A stretch of DNA of 64,000 nt, taken from Allobosea sp. AAP35 (lineage in GTDB: Bacteria; Pseudomonadota; Alphaproteobacteria; Rhizobiales; Beijerinckiaceae). The notes below the pieces were generated by a model, which saw only the letters and a list, made by a program, of their open reading frames with translations, did no database searches and was not told the origin of the DNA. Of the stretch, positions 17,305 through 26,164 are shown piece after piece. The translations under genes were made by a program, and so were the position numbers. Numbering within the stretch: position 1 is the stretch's first letter; each line of letters opens with the position of its first letter. Where the stretch lies: the NCBI RefSeq assembly GCF_001295925.1, contig NZ_LJHQ01000011.1, positions 82,424 through 146,423 of the forward strand, read 5' to 3'.

Positions 17305-19314
17305 ATGACGATCTCCCTGACATTTCCCGATGGCGCGACGCGCGAATTCCCCTCCGGCATCACCGGAAAGGCGATCGCTGGCGGCATCTCGCCCTCCCTT
17401 CTGAAGCGTACCGTCGCGATGGCGATCGACGGCGTGGTCGTCGATCTCGCCGATGAGATCGCGAAGGATTCCAAGATCGAGTTCCTGACGCGGGACGATC
17501 CGCGCGCGCTCGAACTCATCCGGCACGATTGCGCCCATGTCCTCGCCGAGGCTGTGCAGGCGCTCTGGCCCGGCACGCAGGTGACGATCGGCCCGGTGAT
17601 CGAGGGCGGGTTCTTCTATGATTTCGCCCGCAACGAGCCTTTCACGCCCGAGGACCTGCCGGTCATCGAGAAGAAGATGCGCGAGATCATCGCCAGGGAC
17701 GCGCCCTTCACCAAGGACGAGTGGAGCCGCGACAAGGCCAAGGCCTTCTTCGCCGAGAAGGGCGAGGCCTACAAGGTCGAGCTCGTCGATGCGATTCCGG
17801 AAGACCAGACGCTGAAGATGTATGCGCAGGGTGAGTGGATCGATCTCTGCCGCGGCCCGCATATGACCTCGGTCGGCAAGGTCGGCACCGCCTTCAAGCT
17901 GATGAAGGTGGCCGGCGCCTATTGGCGCGGCGACAGCAACAACGCCATGCTGACGCGCATCTATGGCACGGCCTTCGCCAAGCAGGAGGATCTCGACGCG
18001 CATCTTCACCAGATCGAGGAGGCCGAGAAGCGCGACCACCGCAAGATCGGCCGCGAGATGAACCTGTTCCACTTCCAGGAGGAGGGGCCGGGCGTCGTGT
18101 TCTGGCACTCCAAGGGCTGGCGGCTGTTCCAGGAGATCCTGACCTATATGCGCCGGCGGCTGGCCGCCGATTATGAAGAGGTCAACGCGCCGCAGATCCT
18201 CGACAAGTCGCTCTGGGAGACCTCGGGCCACTGGGGCTGGTACCAGGACAATATGTTCGCGGTGAAGTCGGCGAGCGCGTTCGAGAACCCCAACGACCCG
18301 ACGCGCGACCAGAAGGTCTTCGCGCTCAAGCCGATGAACTGCCCCGGCCATGTCCAGATCTTCAAGCATGGGCTGAAAAGCTATCGCGACCTGCCGATCC
18401 GGCTTGCCGAGTTCGGCGCGGTGCATCGCTATGAGCCCTCGGGCGCGCTGCATGGGCTGATGCGCGTGCGCGGCTTCACCCAGGACGACGCGCATATCTT
18501 CTGCGCCGAGGACGATCTGGCGGCCGAGTGCCTGAAGATCAACGAGCTGATCCTCTCGGTCTACGCCGATTTCGGCTTCACCGAGGATCTCGTCATCAAG
18601 CTCTCGACACGGCCCGACAAGCGCGTCGGCACGGATGCGATGTGGGACCATGCCGAGGATGTGATGAACCGCGTCCTGATCGAGATCGCGGCGCAGTCGG
18701 GCAACAGGATCAAGACCGAGATCAACCCGGGCGAGGGCGCCTTCTACGGGCCGAAGTTCGAATATGTGCTGCGCGACGCCATCGGCCGCGACTGGCAGTG
18801 CGGCACGACGCAGGTCGATTTCAACCTGCCCGAGCGCTTCGGGGCGTTCTATATCGGCTCTGATGGCGAGAAGAAGACGCCGAGCATGGTGCACCGCGCG
18901 ATCTGCGGTTCGCTGGAGCGCTTCACCGGCATCCTGATCGAGAACTTCGCCGGGCATTTCCCGCTTTGGCTCGCGCCCGAGCAGATCCTGGTCTGCCCGA
19001 TCACGTCGGAGGCGGATTCCTATGCCGAGGACGTCACGATCGCCTGCATGAATGCCGGCCTGCGGGCGCGAGCGGATCTGCGCAACGAGAAGATCTCCTA
19101 CAAGGTGCGCGAGCATTCGCTGGCTAAGGTCCCGGTGATCCTGGCGGTGGGCAAGCGCGAGGCGGAGGAGCGCACGGTGACCGTGCGCCGTCTCGGCAGC
19201 CAGGCGCAGACGGTGATGTCGCTCGACGAGATGGTCGCGGCAATGACCGACGAGGCGATGCCGCCGGATCTGAAGCGGGTCAAGGCGGCAAGGGCGGCGA
19301 AGGCGGCAGGCTGA
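17305..19314 (+). CDS. thrS: threonine--tRNA ligase
   Basis: A 669-residue class II aminoacyl-tRNA synthetase that charges tRNA-Thr. Domains run in order: TGS (residues 1-61), the editing/second additional domain with [10 protein letters not shown] and RGPHM (about 62-240), the catalytic core with [13 protein letters not shown] and [14 protein letters not shown] (about 245-535), and the anticodon-binding domain (about 540-640). The zinc-binding residues Cys (in MNCPGH), His and a second His (in MVHRAI) are present. The protein has normal length. No T-box leader was recognised upstream. Confidence 0.97.
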   Translation: MTISLTFPDGATREFPSGITGKAIAGGISPSLLKRTVAMAIDGVVVDLADEIAKDSKIEFLTRDDPRALELIRHDCAHVLAEAVQALWPGTQVTIGPVIEGGFFYDFARNEPFTPEDLPVIEKKMREIIARDAPFTKDEWSRDKAKAFFAEKGEAYKVELVDAIPEDQTLKMYAQGEWIDLCRGPHMTSVGKVGTAFKLMKVAGAYWRGDSNNAMLTRIYGTAFAKQEDLDAHLHQIEEAEKRDHRKIGREMNLFHFQEEGPGVVFWHSKGWRLFQEILTYMRRRLAADYEEVNAPQILDKSLWETSGHWGWYQDNMFAVKSASAFENPNDPTRDQKVFALKPMNCPGHVQIFKHGLKSYRDLPIRLAEFGAVHRYEPSGALHGLMRVRGFTQDDAHIFCAEDDLAAECLKINELILSVYADFGFTEDLVIKLSTRPDKRVGTDAMWDHAEDVMNRVLIEIAAQSGNRIKTEINPGEGAFYGPKFEYVLRDAIGRDWQCGTTQVDFNLPERFGAFYIGSDGEKKTPSMVHRAICGSLERFTGILIENFAGHFPLWLAPEQILVCPITSEADSYAEDVTIACMNAGLRARADLRNEKISYKVREHSLAKVPVILAVGKREAEERTVTVRRLGSQAQTVMSLDEMVAAMTDEAMPPDLKRVKAARAAKAAG

Positions 19315-19320
19315 TGGTGC

Positions 19321-19428
19321 GTCATTCTCGGGCGAAGCGAAGCGCAGACCCGAGAATCTCTTGCCAATGAGCCCTTCTGCCGGTGAGCAAACCTTGAGCG
19401 AGATGCTCGGGTCGAGCCCGAGCATGAC
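19321..19428. repeat. palindromic intergenic repeat
   Basis: Lies just after thrS. It contains ATTCTCGGG / CCCGAGAAT and ATGCTCGGG / CCCGAGCAT inverted repeats and begins GTCAT and ends ATGAC. The shared end sequences and hairpin build suggest that it is related to the elements at 25821 and 55498, though its interior differs. Such elements are dispersed in many copies in related genomes, from memory. Confidence 0.6.
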
Positions 19429-19481
19429 GTGTATCTGACACCCCTCGCCAACCGCCACACCCACATGCCAGATTGCCGCCT

Positions 19482-20768
19482 ATGCTGACGGGGTCCTATC
19501 GCAAGCGGCTCGATGCCGATCTCATTCGCTGGGTCGGGCAGGGGCTGGTCACGGCTGAGGCCGCCGGCGCGATCCGGCGTTCGGTCGCGGCTGAGGGTGG
19601 ATTCAGACTTCCGGGGCTGCTCGGGCTGTTTGGCGGGCTCTTGATCGCCTCGAGCCTGGCGGCCTTCGTGGCGGCAAATTGGGAGGTGATCCCGCGCCTC
19701 ATGAAGCTGGCGACGATCCTGGTGGCGCTCATCGCTTCGCTTGGTATGGCCGCGCGTCTCGACAGCCGGGGCTCGCGCGCGGCGGCGGATGGGGCGGCGA
19801 CCTGCGGGGTCCTGATCTTTGGAGTCGGCATCGCGCTGATTGGCCAGATGTATCATCTGCCGGCGGATTGGCCGGCGGGCGCTCTGCTGGTGGCGCTGGG
19901 CGGGCTCGTCGTGGCGGCGCTGCTGCGCTCCAATGGCGCGCTGGCGATCGCCTTCGTGGCGCTCTGCGCCTGGAGCGGCGGGCGCTGGCAGGAGAGCCAG
20001 GGGGCGCTCCAGGCCGCGTTCTTCCTGGTCTATCTGCCGGCGCTGTGGCTGGCGTTCTCGCGCGACAACCGTCTGGTGCATCATCTGGCGGTGCTGGCGC
20101 TGGCGCTGTGGCTCGTGCTGTTGCCGGGCGACTGGATCGGCGGGCGCTTCGATTACGGTCTGCTCGCCTATGGGCTTGCGGTGTCGGCGACTTTTGTCGC
20201 GCTCGGCGGCTGGGCGCTCGATCGGGGCGGGCCGGCCCTGCTGACCTGCTGCCTGCCCTGGGGACTTGTCGGCTTCGTCCTCATTCTCGATGTCGAGCTG
20301 ATCCGCATCCTCGACACACGCCAGTCGCGCGGCGGCATGGCGGCGGGACTGAACTACATCGCCTATGCGGTTGCGCTCGCGACCATCGCCGGTTTTGCCA
20401 CTTCGGCGCGCGAGACGCGGTTCGCCTGGCCGCTGGCGGCGGCGCTGATCCTGGGGTTGCTGGTGCCAGCGGTGTTCTGGAGCGGCCTTGCCGTCGGCCT
20501 GCTCGGCAAGGCCGTCGTCGCCAGCCTGATCCTGGCGGTCGCGATCGCACTCGTCGTCGCCGGCGTCACGGGCGGGGTGCGGCGTCTGACGCTCGCCGGG
20601 TCGGGCATGTTCGGGCTCGCGATCCTGATCCTGCTCTGGCAGACGATCGGCACGCTGCTCGACCAGTCGCTGTTCTTTCTCGTGGCAGGGGCCGCCCTGC
20701 TCGGGCTGGCCGGCGCGACGCGGCGGCTCCTGGCGCGTCTGTCTCGCCCGGCGGGGGAGGCGGCCTGA
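19482..20768 (+). CDS. DUF2157 domain membrane protein
   Basis: A 428-residue protein. A short N-terminal cytoplasmic domain (YRKRLDADLIRWVGQGLVTAEAAGAI) is typical of DUF2157, followed by about ten transmembrane helices. It is translationally joined to the next gene (TGATG at 20766-20770). In many bacteria DUF2157 proteins are encoded beside GDYXXLXY proteins, and this is the same pair. The function is unknown. The ATG at 19482 was chosen; a TTG nine bases upstream is possible. Confidence 0.85.
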   Translation: MLTGSYRKRLDADLIRWVGQGLVTAEAAGAIRRSVAAEGGFRLPGLLGLFGGLLIASSLAAFVAANWEVIPRLMKLATILVALIASLGMAARLDSRGSRAAADGAATCGVLIFGVGIALIGQMYHLPADWPAGALLVALGGLVVAALLRSNGALAIAFVALCAWSGGRWQESQGALQAAFFLVYLPALWLAFSRDNRLVHHLAVLALALWLVLLPGDWIGGRFDYGLLAYGLAVSATFVALGGWALDRGGPALLTCCLPWGLVGFVLILDVELIRILDTRQSRGGMAAGLNYIAYAVALATIAGFATSARETRFAWPLAAALILGLLVPAVFWSGLAVGLLGKAVVASLILAVAIALVVAGVTGGVRRLTLAGSGMFGLAILILLWQTIGTLLDQSLFFLVAGAALLGLAGATRRLLARLSRPAGEAA

Positions 20769-21397
20769 TGGCGATGCCAGCCTTGCGAGTGCCGAGCGCC
20801 GACGCGCTGCTGGGGCGCGTGCCGCTGCTCGGGCGCGTGCTCGCGGCGATGCTGATCCTGTGCGGGGGCCTGCTCGCGCTGGTCGAGAGCCGCGCCGGCA
20901 TCCTGCGCAATGGCACAGAAATCCGCCTGAAGACGGTGCCGGTCGATCCGCGCAACCTGTTTCGCGGCGACTATGTTGTGCTGGCCTATCCGATCAGCAC
21001 GGTGGAGCCGGCGGCGGGCGAGGGCGCCTTTCGCCGGGGCGATGCCGTGTTCGTCACGCTGACGCGCGATGCGGAAGGCTTTGCCCAGGCGACGGGGGCG
21101 TCTCGGACGCGGCCCGTTACGAGCGGGGGCGATCTCGTCATCGCTGGCCGTGTCCAGTCGACCGGGGCCTGCGGGCTGAACGCGGCCGGCGAGGCGGATT
21201 GTGCCACGGGCCGTCGGCGCCTGCGCGTTGCCTATGGGCTGGAGAGCTATTTCGTGCCGCAAGGCCAGGGTCGCCGGATCGAGACGACACCGAAGGCGGC
21301 CCTCGATGTGGTGGCGGCCGTCTCTGCCACCGGTGAGGCCGCGATCAAGCGCCTGCTGATCGACGGCAAGCTCGTCTATGCCGAACCGCCCTATTGA
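20768..21397 (+). CDS. GDYXXLXY domain protein
   Basis: A 209-residue protein with one N-terminal helix (VLAAMLILCGGLLALVES) and a likely periplasmic domain. It contains the family motif FRGDYVVLAYPIS near residue 59, preceded by KTVPVDPRNLF. Its start overlaps the stop of the DUF2157 gene (TGATG). This two-gene unit is recurrent across bacteria, without an assigned role. Confidence 0.85.
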   Translation: MAMPALRVPSADALLGRVPLLGRVLAAMLILCGGLLALVESRAGILRNGTEIRLKTVPVDPRNLFRGDYVVLAYPISTVEPAAGEGAFRRGDAVFVTLTRDAEGFAQATGASRTRPVTSGGDLVIAGRVQSTGACGLNAAGEADCATGRRRLRVAYGLESYFVPQGQGRRIETTPKAALDVVAAVSATGEAAIKRLLIDGKLVYAEPPY

Positions 21398-21554
21398 GGG
21401 AACGGCGCGACCGGCTGCAGCGTCACCAGTTGCCTTGGACAGACTGGCCCTTGTCACGGACGCCACACAGGGTTGTGAAGCGAAGTTCAGTGACCGTTAA
21501 CCGCCTCGGCATTATGAACGCCACATGAACAAGCGGGTGCTGGCGTTCAGATCG

Positions 21555-21580
21555 GGAACCTGACGCGCCGACCCGAGGTT
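21555..21580 (+). promoter_or_regulatory. possible EcfG-like promoter
   Basis: GGAAC at 21555-21559 is separated by 17 nt from GGTT at 21577-21580, about 29 bp before the OpgC-like gene. The alphaproteobacterial general-stress consensus is GGAAC-N16/17-CGTT, so the -10 element differs at one base. Suggestive only. Confidence 0.35.
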
Positions 21581-21608
21581 TCAGCGATCTCGTGTTTTCG
21601 CCAGCCGG

Positions 21609-22823
21609 ATGTCGCCCGTGACGCAGGCCCTCACCTTGTCGCGCTTCGTGCTCCTGGGCCAGGGCCCTGCAGAGGGTGCCGCAGCCGTGGCGCGCGATGC
21701 GCGGATCGATGTGATCCGCGGCTTGGCTCTGCTGATCATCTTCATCAATCACATGCCCGGCAACATTGTCGCGGCCTATATGCCCCATAATTTCGGGTTC
21801 TCCGACGGCGCGGATGCCTTCGTGCTGCTGGCCGGCGTCTCGGCGACGCTCGCCTATGGTAGCCTGATCGAGCGTCGCGGGCTCGTCGTCAGCGGCCTGA
21901 AGATCGGGGCGCGACTCTGGACGCTCTACATCGCGCATCTGGCGATGTTCATCCTGGTCTGCGGCGTCGTCGCGGCGGCGGTGACGCGGACGCAAAACCC
22001 GCTCTACATCGAAGCGATCAACATCCAGCCCTTCTTCAGCGACACGCTGGCGGCGCTGGTCGATGTGCTGCTGCTGCGCTATCAGCCATCCTATCTCGAC
22101 ATCTTGCCGCTCTACATCGTGCTGCTGGGCCTTTTTCCGCTGCTCTATCTCGGTGTCCGCCGCAGCCCGCTCGCGACGGTGCTGGTTTCGCTCGGAATCT
22201 GGCAGGGGGCTGTGGCGCTGGGCCTTAATTTTCCAAATGTCCATGCGGCAGGCTGGTTTTTCAATCCCTTCGCCTGGCAGGTTGTGTTCACGCTCGGCAT
22301 CGTCGTCGGGCTGGCGATGCAGCGCGGAATCTCCGCGCCCCGGGCCCGCTGGCTCGACGCGGTCGCGCTTGCGGTCGTCGTTGGCGCCTATCTCGCCAAG
22401 ACCGCGTCGGGCAATCCAACCGGCATCGCGCTGTTCAACGACTGGTTCGACTCGGTGCAACTCGGCTCGGACAAGACGAATCTGGCCTGGAGCCGGCTGC
22501 TGCATGTGGTTGCGCTCGCTTGGCTGGCCATGCGGTGGCTGCCGGCTGGGGCGGGCCTCCTGACGCATGCGGTCGGGCGCACGCTCGCAGTCGTCGGCAA
22601 GCATTCGCTCGACGTCTTCTGTGCGGGAACGGTGTTGTCGATCGTCGGCCAGATCGTCATGGCCGAAACCGGCTTCGCGCTGGGGCCGCAGTTGCTCGTT
22701 TGCCTGGTGGGGGTTAGCATCCTGATCGGGTTGGGGATGTTCCTGACGTGGTACCAGTCGCTCACGCTTTCCGGCGGCCGCTCCGCCGCGCCTTCGCAGC
22801 CGGCTTCGTCTCAGCCGCAGTAA
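21609..22823 (+). CDS. OpgC-domain membrane protein (acyltransferase-like)
   Basis: A 404-residue protein with about ten hydrophobic helices. The N-terminal signature RDARIDVIRGLALLIIFINHMPGNIV carries the His of the first helix; the GVSATLAYGSL segment follows. These are hallmarks of the OpgC family. In Escherichia coli OpgC succinylates osmoregulated periplasmic glucans. No glucan-synthesis genes (opgG/opgH) are seen here, so the acyl acceptor is unknown. The last 25 codons overlap the SGNH hydrolase gene. Confidence 0.85.
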   Translation: MSPVTQALTLSRFVLLGQGPAEGAAAVARDARIDVIRGLALLIIFINHMPGNIVAAYMPHNFGFSDGADAFVLLAGVSATLAYGSLIERRGLVVSGLKIGARLWTLYIAHLAMFILVCGVVAAAVTRTQNPLYIEAINIQPFFSDTLAALVDVLLLRYQPSYLDILPLYIVLLGLFPLLYLGVRRSPLATVLVSLGIWQGAVALGLNFPNVHAAGWFFNPFAWQVVFTLGIVVGLAMQRGISAPRARWLDAVALAVVVGAYLAKTASGNPTGIALFNDWFDSVQLGSDKTNLAWSRLLHVVALAWLAMRWLPAGAGLLTHAVGRTLAVVGKHSLDVFCAGTVLSIVGQIVMAETGFALGPQLLVCLVGVSILIGLGMFLTWYQSLTLSGGRSAAPSQPASSQPQ

Positions 22824-23578
22824 TCCTTTGCGCGGCGACTTTGCCGGCATGGGCCGGGCCGATGACGCTTGCCGATTCAGCGGATCTGCGCTGCCGGGCT
22901 GGTGCGGCCGTCCATGGCTTCCGGCCGACCCTGCCGGTCACGACGCAGACCCTGCGCGACACAGGCAAGCTGACCATCGTCGCGATCGGCTCGTCGACGA
23001 CGGCAGGCGCCGGCGCGAGCGGCGAGGACAAAAGCTATCCCACCGTGCTGCAGGACGAATTGCGGCGCCGTTTGCCTCAGTCCGAGATCCGCGTCGTCAA
23101 TCGCGGCGTGGGCGGGCAATCGGCCTATGACATGCTGACGCGCATGGAGACCGACGTCATCGAGCAGGAACCGGCCCTGGTGATCTGGCAGACGGTGGCT
23201 GCCGATGTCGTCAATCATGTCGGCGAGGAGAAGCTTGCCAAGATTCTCAAGAAGGGGATCGGGAAGATTCAGGCCGCGGGCATCGATCTCGTGATGATGG
23301 ATCTGCCCTGGCTCCAGCGCGAAGACCGCTATCCGCATTACGAGGACTACCGGGCTGTGCTCCAGCGCGCCGCTGCAGCCTCCAACGTGCCTGTCTTTCC
23401 GCGCTATGGGATGATGAAGGAGTGGGCGCGCTCGCAGCGCTTCACGCCGGAGGAACTGATCGGCATGAACGGAACGGAATTGGTCGAGGCCGGCTATCGC
23501 TGCCTTGCCATCCGCATTGCCGACGGGGTCGCGGCTGCCGTCTCGGCACCGCGCGCGGAACCCGCCGCGTCGCGCTGA
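22748..23578 (+). CDS. SGNH/GDSL hydrolase family protein, exported
   Basis: A 276-residue protein that begins with GTG inside the OpgC-like gene, 76 bp before its stop. The signal peptide is basic then hydrophobic (RRPLRRAFAAGFVSAAVIL; cut near AWA). The SGNH blocks are visible: IAIGSSTTAGAG (block I Ser), NRGVGGQS (block II Gly), and IWQTVAADV in place of the usual GxND block. The C-terminal region holds an AGYRCLA segment. The overlap implies coupled translation; a joint role in adding and removing acyl groups on an envelope glycan is inference. Confidence 0.8.
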   Translation: MVPVAHAFRRPLRRAFAAGFVSAAVILCAATLPAWAGPMTLADSADLRCRAGAAVHGFRPTLPVTTQTLRDTGKLTIVAIGSSTTAGAGASGEDKSYPTVLQDELRRRLPQSEIRVVNRGVGGQSAYDMLTRMETDVIEQEPALVIWQTVAADVVNHVGEEKLAKILKKGIGKIQAAGIDLVMMDLPWLQREDRYPHYEDYRAVLQRAAAASNVPVFPRYGMMKEWARSQRFTPEELIGMNGTELVEAGYRCLAIRIADGVAAAVSAPRAEPAASR

Positions 23579-23582
23579 GGCT

Positions 23583-24488
23583 TTACCGCGCCAGCACCTC
23601 GATGTCGCGATCGAGGCCGGATTCGACCTTGAAGTCGCGCGAATGGACCTGCCCCTCTTGCCGGGCGATCAGGACATAGTCGCCCTCGGCCAGGATGACC
23701 TGCGGGAAGGCGCCGATGGCCTCGCGAATGACGTCGCCGCCCGGTGTCAACACGCTGAAGGCGGTGCCCGCAAAAGCCTCGCCGCCGGGCGCGGCGACCA
23801 GCTTGAGCGTCACGCGGGCGGCTCGGTGGTGCAGCGTGGCATCGGTCACCTTGCCCGATTCGACCTTCACATCGGCGCGCTGGATCGCGTTGGAATCGCC
23901 ATAGGTCGAGACGACATGGTAGGTTCCCTCCGGCAGGCGGATCAGTTCGCTCCCGCGTGCGCTGGTGACCAGGCGGCCTTCGGAATTCCCCTGCAGCGGC
24001 ACGAAGACCTGGAAGCTCAGCTGGGCGGGGGCGATCGGCGCATCGCCGATCGAACCGGCCAGCGACAGCCCGCCGGCGCTGATGGCGATCTGGTCGCGCA
24101 GGCCTTGCGAGCCGAGCGTGACGCGCTTGGTGCCGCTGGCGAAACCATAGGCGGCATGGAGCAGATAGGTCCCGGGCTCCAGCGAGAAAACCGGTTCGGC
24201 GTCACCCGAGCGTGCCACGATCCGCGGGGGCGAGCCATCGGCGGTTTCGCTGAGAATGCGCCAGGCCAGCCCCGAGCGGATCGGCTTGCGATCGCTGGCG
24301 AACTGCGCCGACAGCGTCAGCGGCGCGAGGACGGCATTGGTGTCCGGGCGGGGCTCGTCGGGGACGGCGGCAGGCGCCGGGGTGGCCGGAGCCTGCGCGG
24401 TGGCGAGGCCGGACGTCAGGGACAGAGCGCAGACCAGCACCGCGATCGCCTGCCGGCGCCGTCCCGCGAAACCATCGAATTCAAACAT
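23583..24488 (-). CDS. hypothetical exported protein
   Basis: About 301 residues with a signal peptide (RRRQAIAVLVCALSLTSGLATAQ), a Pro/Ala-rich linker, then beta-rich modules. Each module resembles a carboxypeptidase-regulatory-like or bacterial Ig-type unit (EPGTYLLHAAYGFASGTKRVTLG; PEGTYHVVSTYGDSNAIQRADV; AEGDYVLIARQEGQVHSRDFKVE). The three repeats are homologous to each other by eye. No catalytic motif is seen. The function is unknown. Confidence 0.75.
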   Translation of the reverse strand: MFEFDGFAGRRRQAIAVLVCALSLTSGLATAQAPATPAPAAVPDEPRPDTNAVLAPLTLSAQFASDRKPIRSGLAWRILSETADGSPPRIVARSGDAEPVFSLEPGTYLLHAAYGFASGTKRVTLGSQGLRDQIAISAGGLSLAGSIGDAPIAPAQLSFQVFVPLQGNSEGRLVTSARGSELIRLPEGTYHVVSTYGDSNAIQRADVKVESGKVTDATLHHRAARVTLKLVAAPGGEAFAGTAFSVLTPGGDVIREAIGAFPQVILAEGDYVLIARQEGQVHSRDFKVESGLDRDIEVLAR

Positions 24489-24592
24489 GCTCACAGCCCC
24501 TGGTCGCCCTGCTGCTCCGTCACAGCAGGCTCGCTTGTCCTGATCATGGCAAGACACTAGGTCTGGACCTGTTCCTCGCATCCGGATGCTTC

Positions 24593-25171
24593 ATGACCGA
24601 TACGCTCTCCCTGCTCAAGCAGCGCCGCTCCGTCCCGCCCCAATCCCTGGCTGCGCCCGGCCCCGATGCCGGGCAGCTTGAGGAGTTGCTGACGATCGCC
24701 TCCCGCGTTCCCGACCATGGCAAGCTGGTGCCCTGGCGCTTCATCGTGTTTGCCGGCGAGGGGCGGGCGAAGGCCGCCGATGTGGTGGCGCAGGCCTTCC
24801 GGAACAGCAAACCCGACGCCAAGCCCGAGCAGATCGAATTCGAGCGCAACCGCCTGCTGCAGGCGCCGGTGATCGTGGCCGTCGTGTCGCGCGCGGCTCC
24901 GCATGTGAAGATTCCGCAATGGGAGCAGGAGCTCTCTGCCGGTGCGGTCTGCATGACGATGCTGGTCGCCGCGCAGGCGATGGGTTTTTCCGGCTGCTGG
25001 CTGACCAACTGGTTCTCTTTCGACCGCAGCGTGTTGGCCTCGTTCGGGCTTGCAGCTGAGGAACGGATCGCCGGCTTCATCCATCTCGGCACCGCGACAG
25101 CGGTTCCCGCCGATCGCGAGCGGCCGGTGCTCGCCGCCATCGTCAGCCATTACGGAGCCTCTGCGTCATGA
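24593..25171 (+). CDS. nitroreductase family protein
   Basis: A 192-residue FMN-dependent oxidoreductase of the nitroreductase fold. The start is LLKQRRSVPP, followed by ASRVPDHGKLVPWRFIVF. The helical-dimer segment is QELSAGAVCMTMLVAAQAMGFSGCWLTNW. It resembles the short YdjA-type class. It overlaps the flavin reductase gene by four bases (ATGA at 25168-25171), suggesting that the two are co-translated. The substrate is unknown. Confidence 0.88.
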   Translation: MTDTLSLLKQRRSVPPQSLAAPGPDAGQLEELLTIASRVPDHGKLVPWRFIVFAGEGRAKAADVVAQAFRNSKPDAKPEQIEFERNRLLQAPVIVAVVSRAAPHVKIPQWEQELSAGAVCMTMLVAAQAMGFSGCWLTNWFSFDRSVLASFGLAAEERIAGFIHLGTATAVPADRERPVLAAIVSHYGASAS

Positions 25172-25773
25172 TCTATTCGCCCGCCCTGCAGGATCACGGC
25201 CTCGGCCACGACCCATTCAAGGCGATCGTGACGCCGCGCCCGATCGGCTGGATCACGGCGATGAGCGCCCAGGGCGAGATCAATCTCTCGCCCTACAGCT
25301 ATTTCAACGCGGTCTCGACCCGGCCCCACATCGTGATGTTCTCCTCCGAGGGCAAGAAGGATGCGGTTGCCTTCGTCGAGGAGACGGGCGAGTTCACCTG
25401 CTCGATGGTGACCAAGGCGCTGGCCCATCCGATGAACCTGACCTCGGCACCGCTGGCGCGCGGCACGAGCGAATATGGCCATGCCGGGCTCGAGATGGCG
25501 CCCTCGCACTTCGTCAAGCCGCCGCGCGTGGCGGCAAGCCCGGCTGCACTCGAATGCAAGCTTATCTCGGTGCAGCAGCTGGTCGATCTCGACGGACAGG
25601 CGGTTGAACGCTGGATGGTGCTGGGCCAGGTCGTCGGCATCTTCATGGACGATGCCTTCATCCGCGACGGCCGCTTCGACACCGCTGCCGCCCATCCGAT
25701 CGCGCGTTGCGGCTATGCCGACTATGCCGAGGTCGACCACCTGTTTGCGATCGAGCGTCCGGCTGGCGGGTGA
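25168..25773 (+). CDS. flavin reductase family protein
   Basis: A 201-residue protein with the FMN-binding split-barrel fold. The early motif is VTPRPIGWITAMSAQGEINLSPYSYFNAV, which binds flavin in this family; the GLEMAPSHFVKPPRVAASPAALECKL segment follows. It is translationally coupled to the nitroreductase upstream, so both probably work in one flavin-dependent process, which is unidentified. Confidence 0.88.
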   Translation: MIYSPALQDHGLGHDPFKAIVTPRPIGWITAMSAQGEINLSPYSYFNAVSTRPHIVMFSSEGKKDAVAFVEETGEFTCSMVTKALAHPMNLTSAPLARGTSEYGHAGLEMAPSHFVKPPRVAASPAALECKLISVQQLVDLDGQAVERWMVLGQVVGIFMDDAFIRDGRFDTAAAHPIARCGYADYAEVDHLFAIERPAGG

Positions 25774-25820
25774 GGAAAGCTGCCCCTGGGAGCGTTTCGC
25801 TTTCCACTGTAAGCTCAACC

Positions 25821-25923
25821 GTCATCCTGGACGACCGCAGGTCGGCCGGGATCCATTATCGGGCACGCCGTCGCCTTATGATGGATCCCGGCCTGCGCCG
25901 CTGCGCGGCTTGTCCAGGATGAC
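25821..25923. repeat. palindromic intergenic repeat
   Basis: A 103-bp element running from GTCATCCTGGA to TCCAGGATGAC, with an inner CCGGGATCCAT / ATGGATCCCGG inverted repeat and CGCCGCTGCGCGGCTTGTCC near its right end. The same inner blocks occur at 55498-55611. It lies between the convergent flavin reductase and HMA-protein genes and could act as a bidirectional hairpin. Confidence 0.8.
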
Positions 25924-25935
25924 GGTCGCGTTTCG

Positions 25936-26145
25936 TCAGACGCTTACGGCCTTCACGCGGTAGTCGCCGAGCGGGGTCAGCGCGGCGTTGATCGCGGCCG
26001 CGTCCATCGTTGCGCCTGCGGGCAGGGTCAGGCGCGGCGGCTCCAGCGTCACGGTCGTGCCCGGTGCGAGCTTCTCGGCGGCTTGCTGCACGCGCGACAG
26101 GCAGCCGCCGCAATGCATGCCCGAAACCTCGAAAATCTGAGTCAT
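25936..26145 (-). CDS. heavy-metal-associated (HMA) domain protein
   Basis: A 69-residue single HMA domain with the metal-binding motif GMHCGGC near residues 9-15 and a ferredoxin-like length. It is of the CopZ/metallochaperone type, probably binding Cu(I). It is the last gene of a minus-strand run after MaoC and CitE-like genes, which is an unexpected setting for a metallochaperone. The copper ATPase gene is 22 kb away. Confidence 0.8.
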   Translation of the reverse strand: MTQIFEVSGMHCGGCLSRVQQAAEKLAPGTTVTLEPPRLTLPAGATMDAAAINAALTPLGDYRVKAVSV

Positions 26146-26164
26146 TGGAAGCGTCTCCAGCGGT

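Noticed and set aside
16954..19464. An 836-codon open frame on the minus strand opposite thrS
   Set aside because: It is the antisense shadow of a well-conserved gene; its Arg/His/Asp-rich translation has no family pattern, which is normal in high-GC DNA.
21401..21425. GGAAC-N17-CGTC as a second EcfG promoter after the GDYXXLXY gene
   Set aside because: The -10 element ends in C instead of T and it lies 180 bp from the next gene start, with a better candidate closer.
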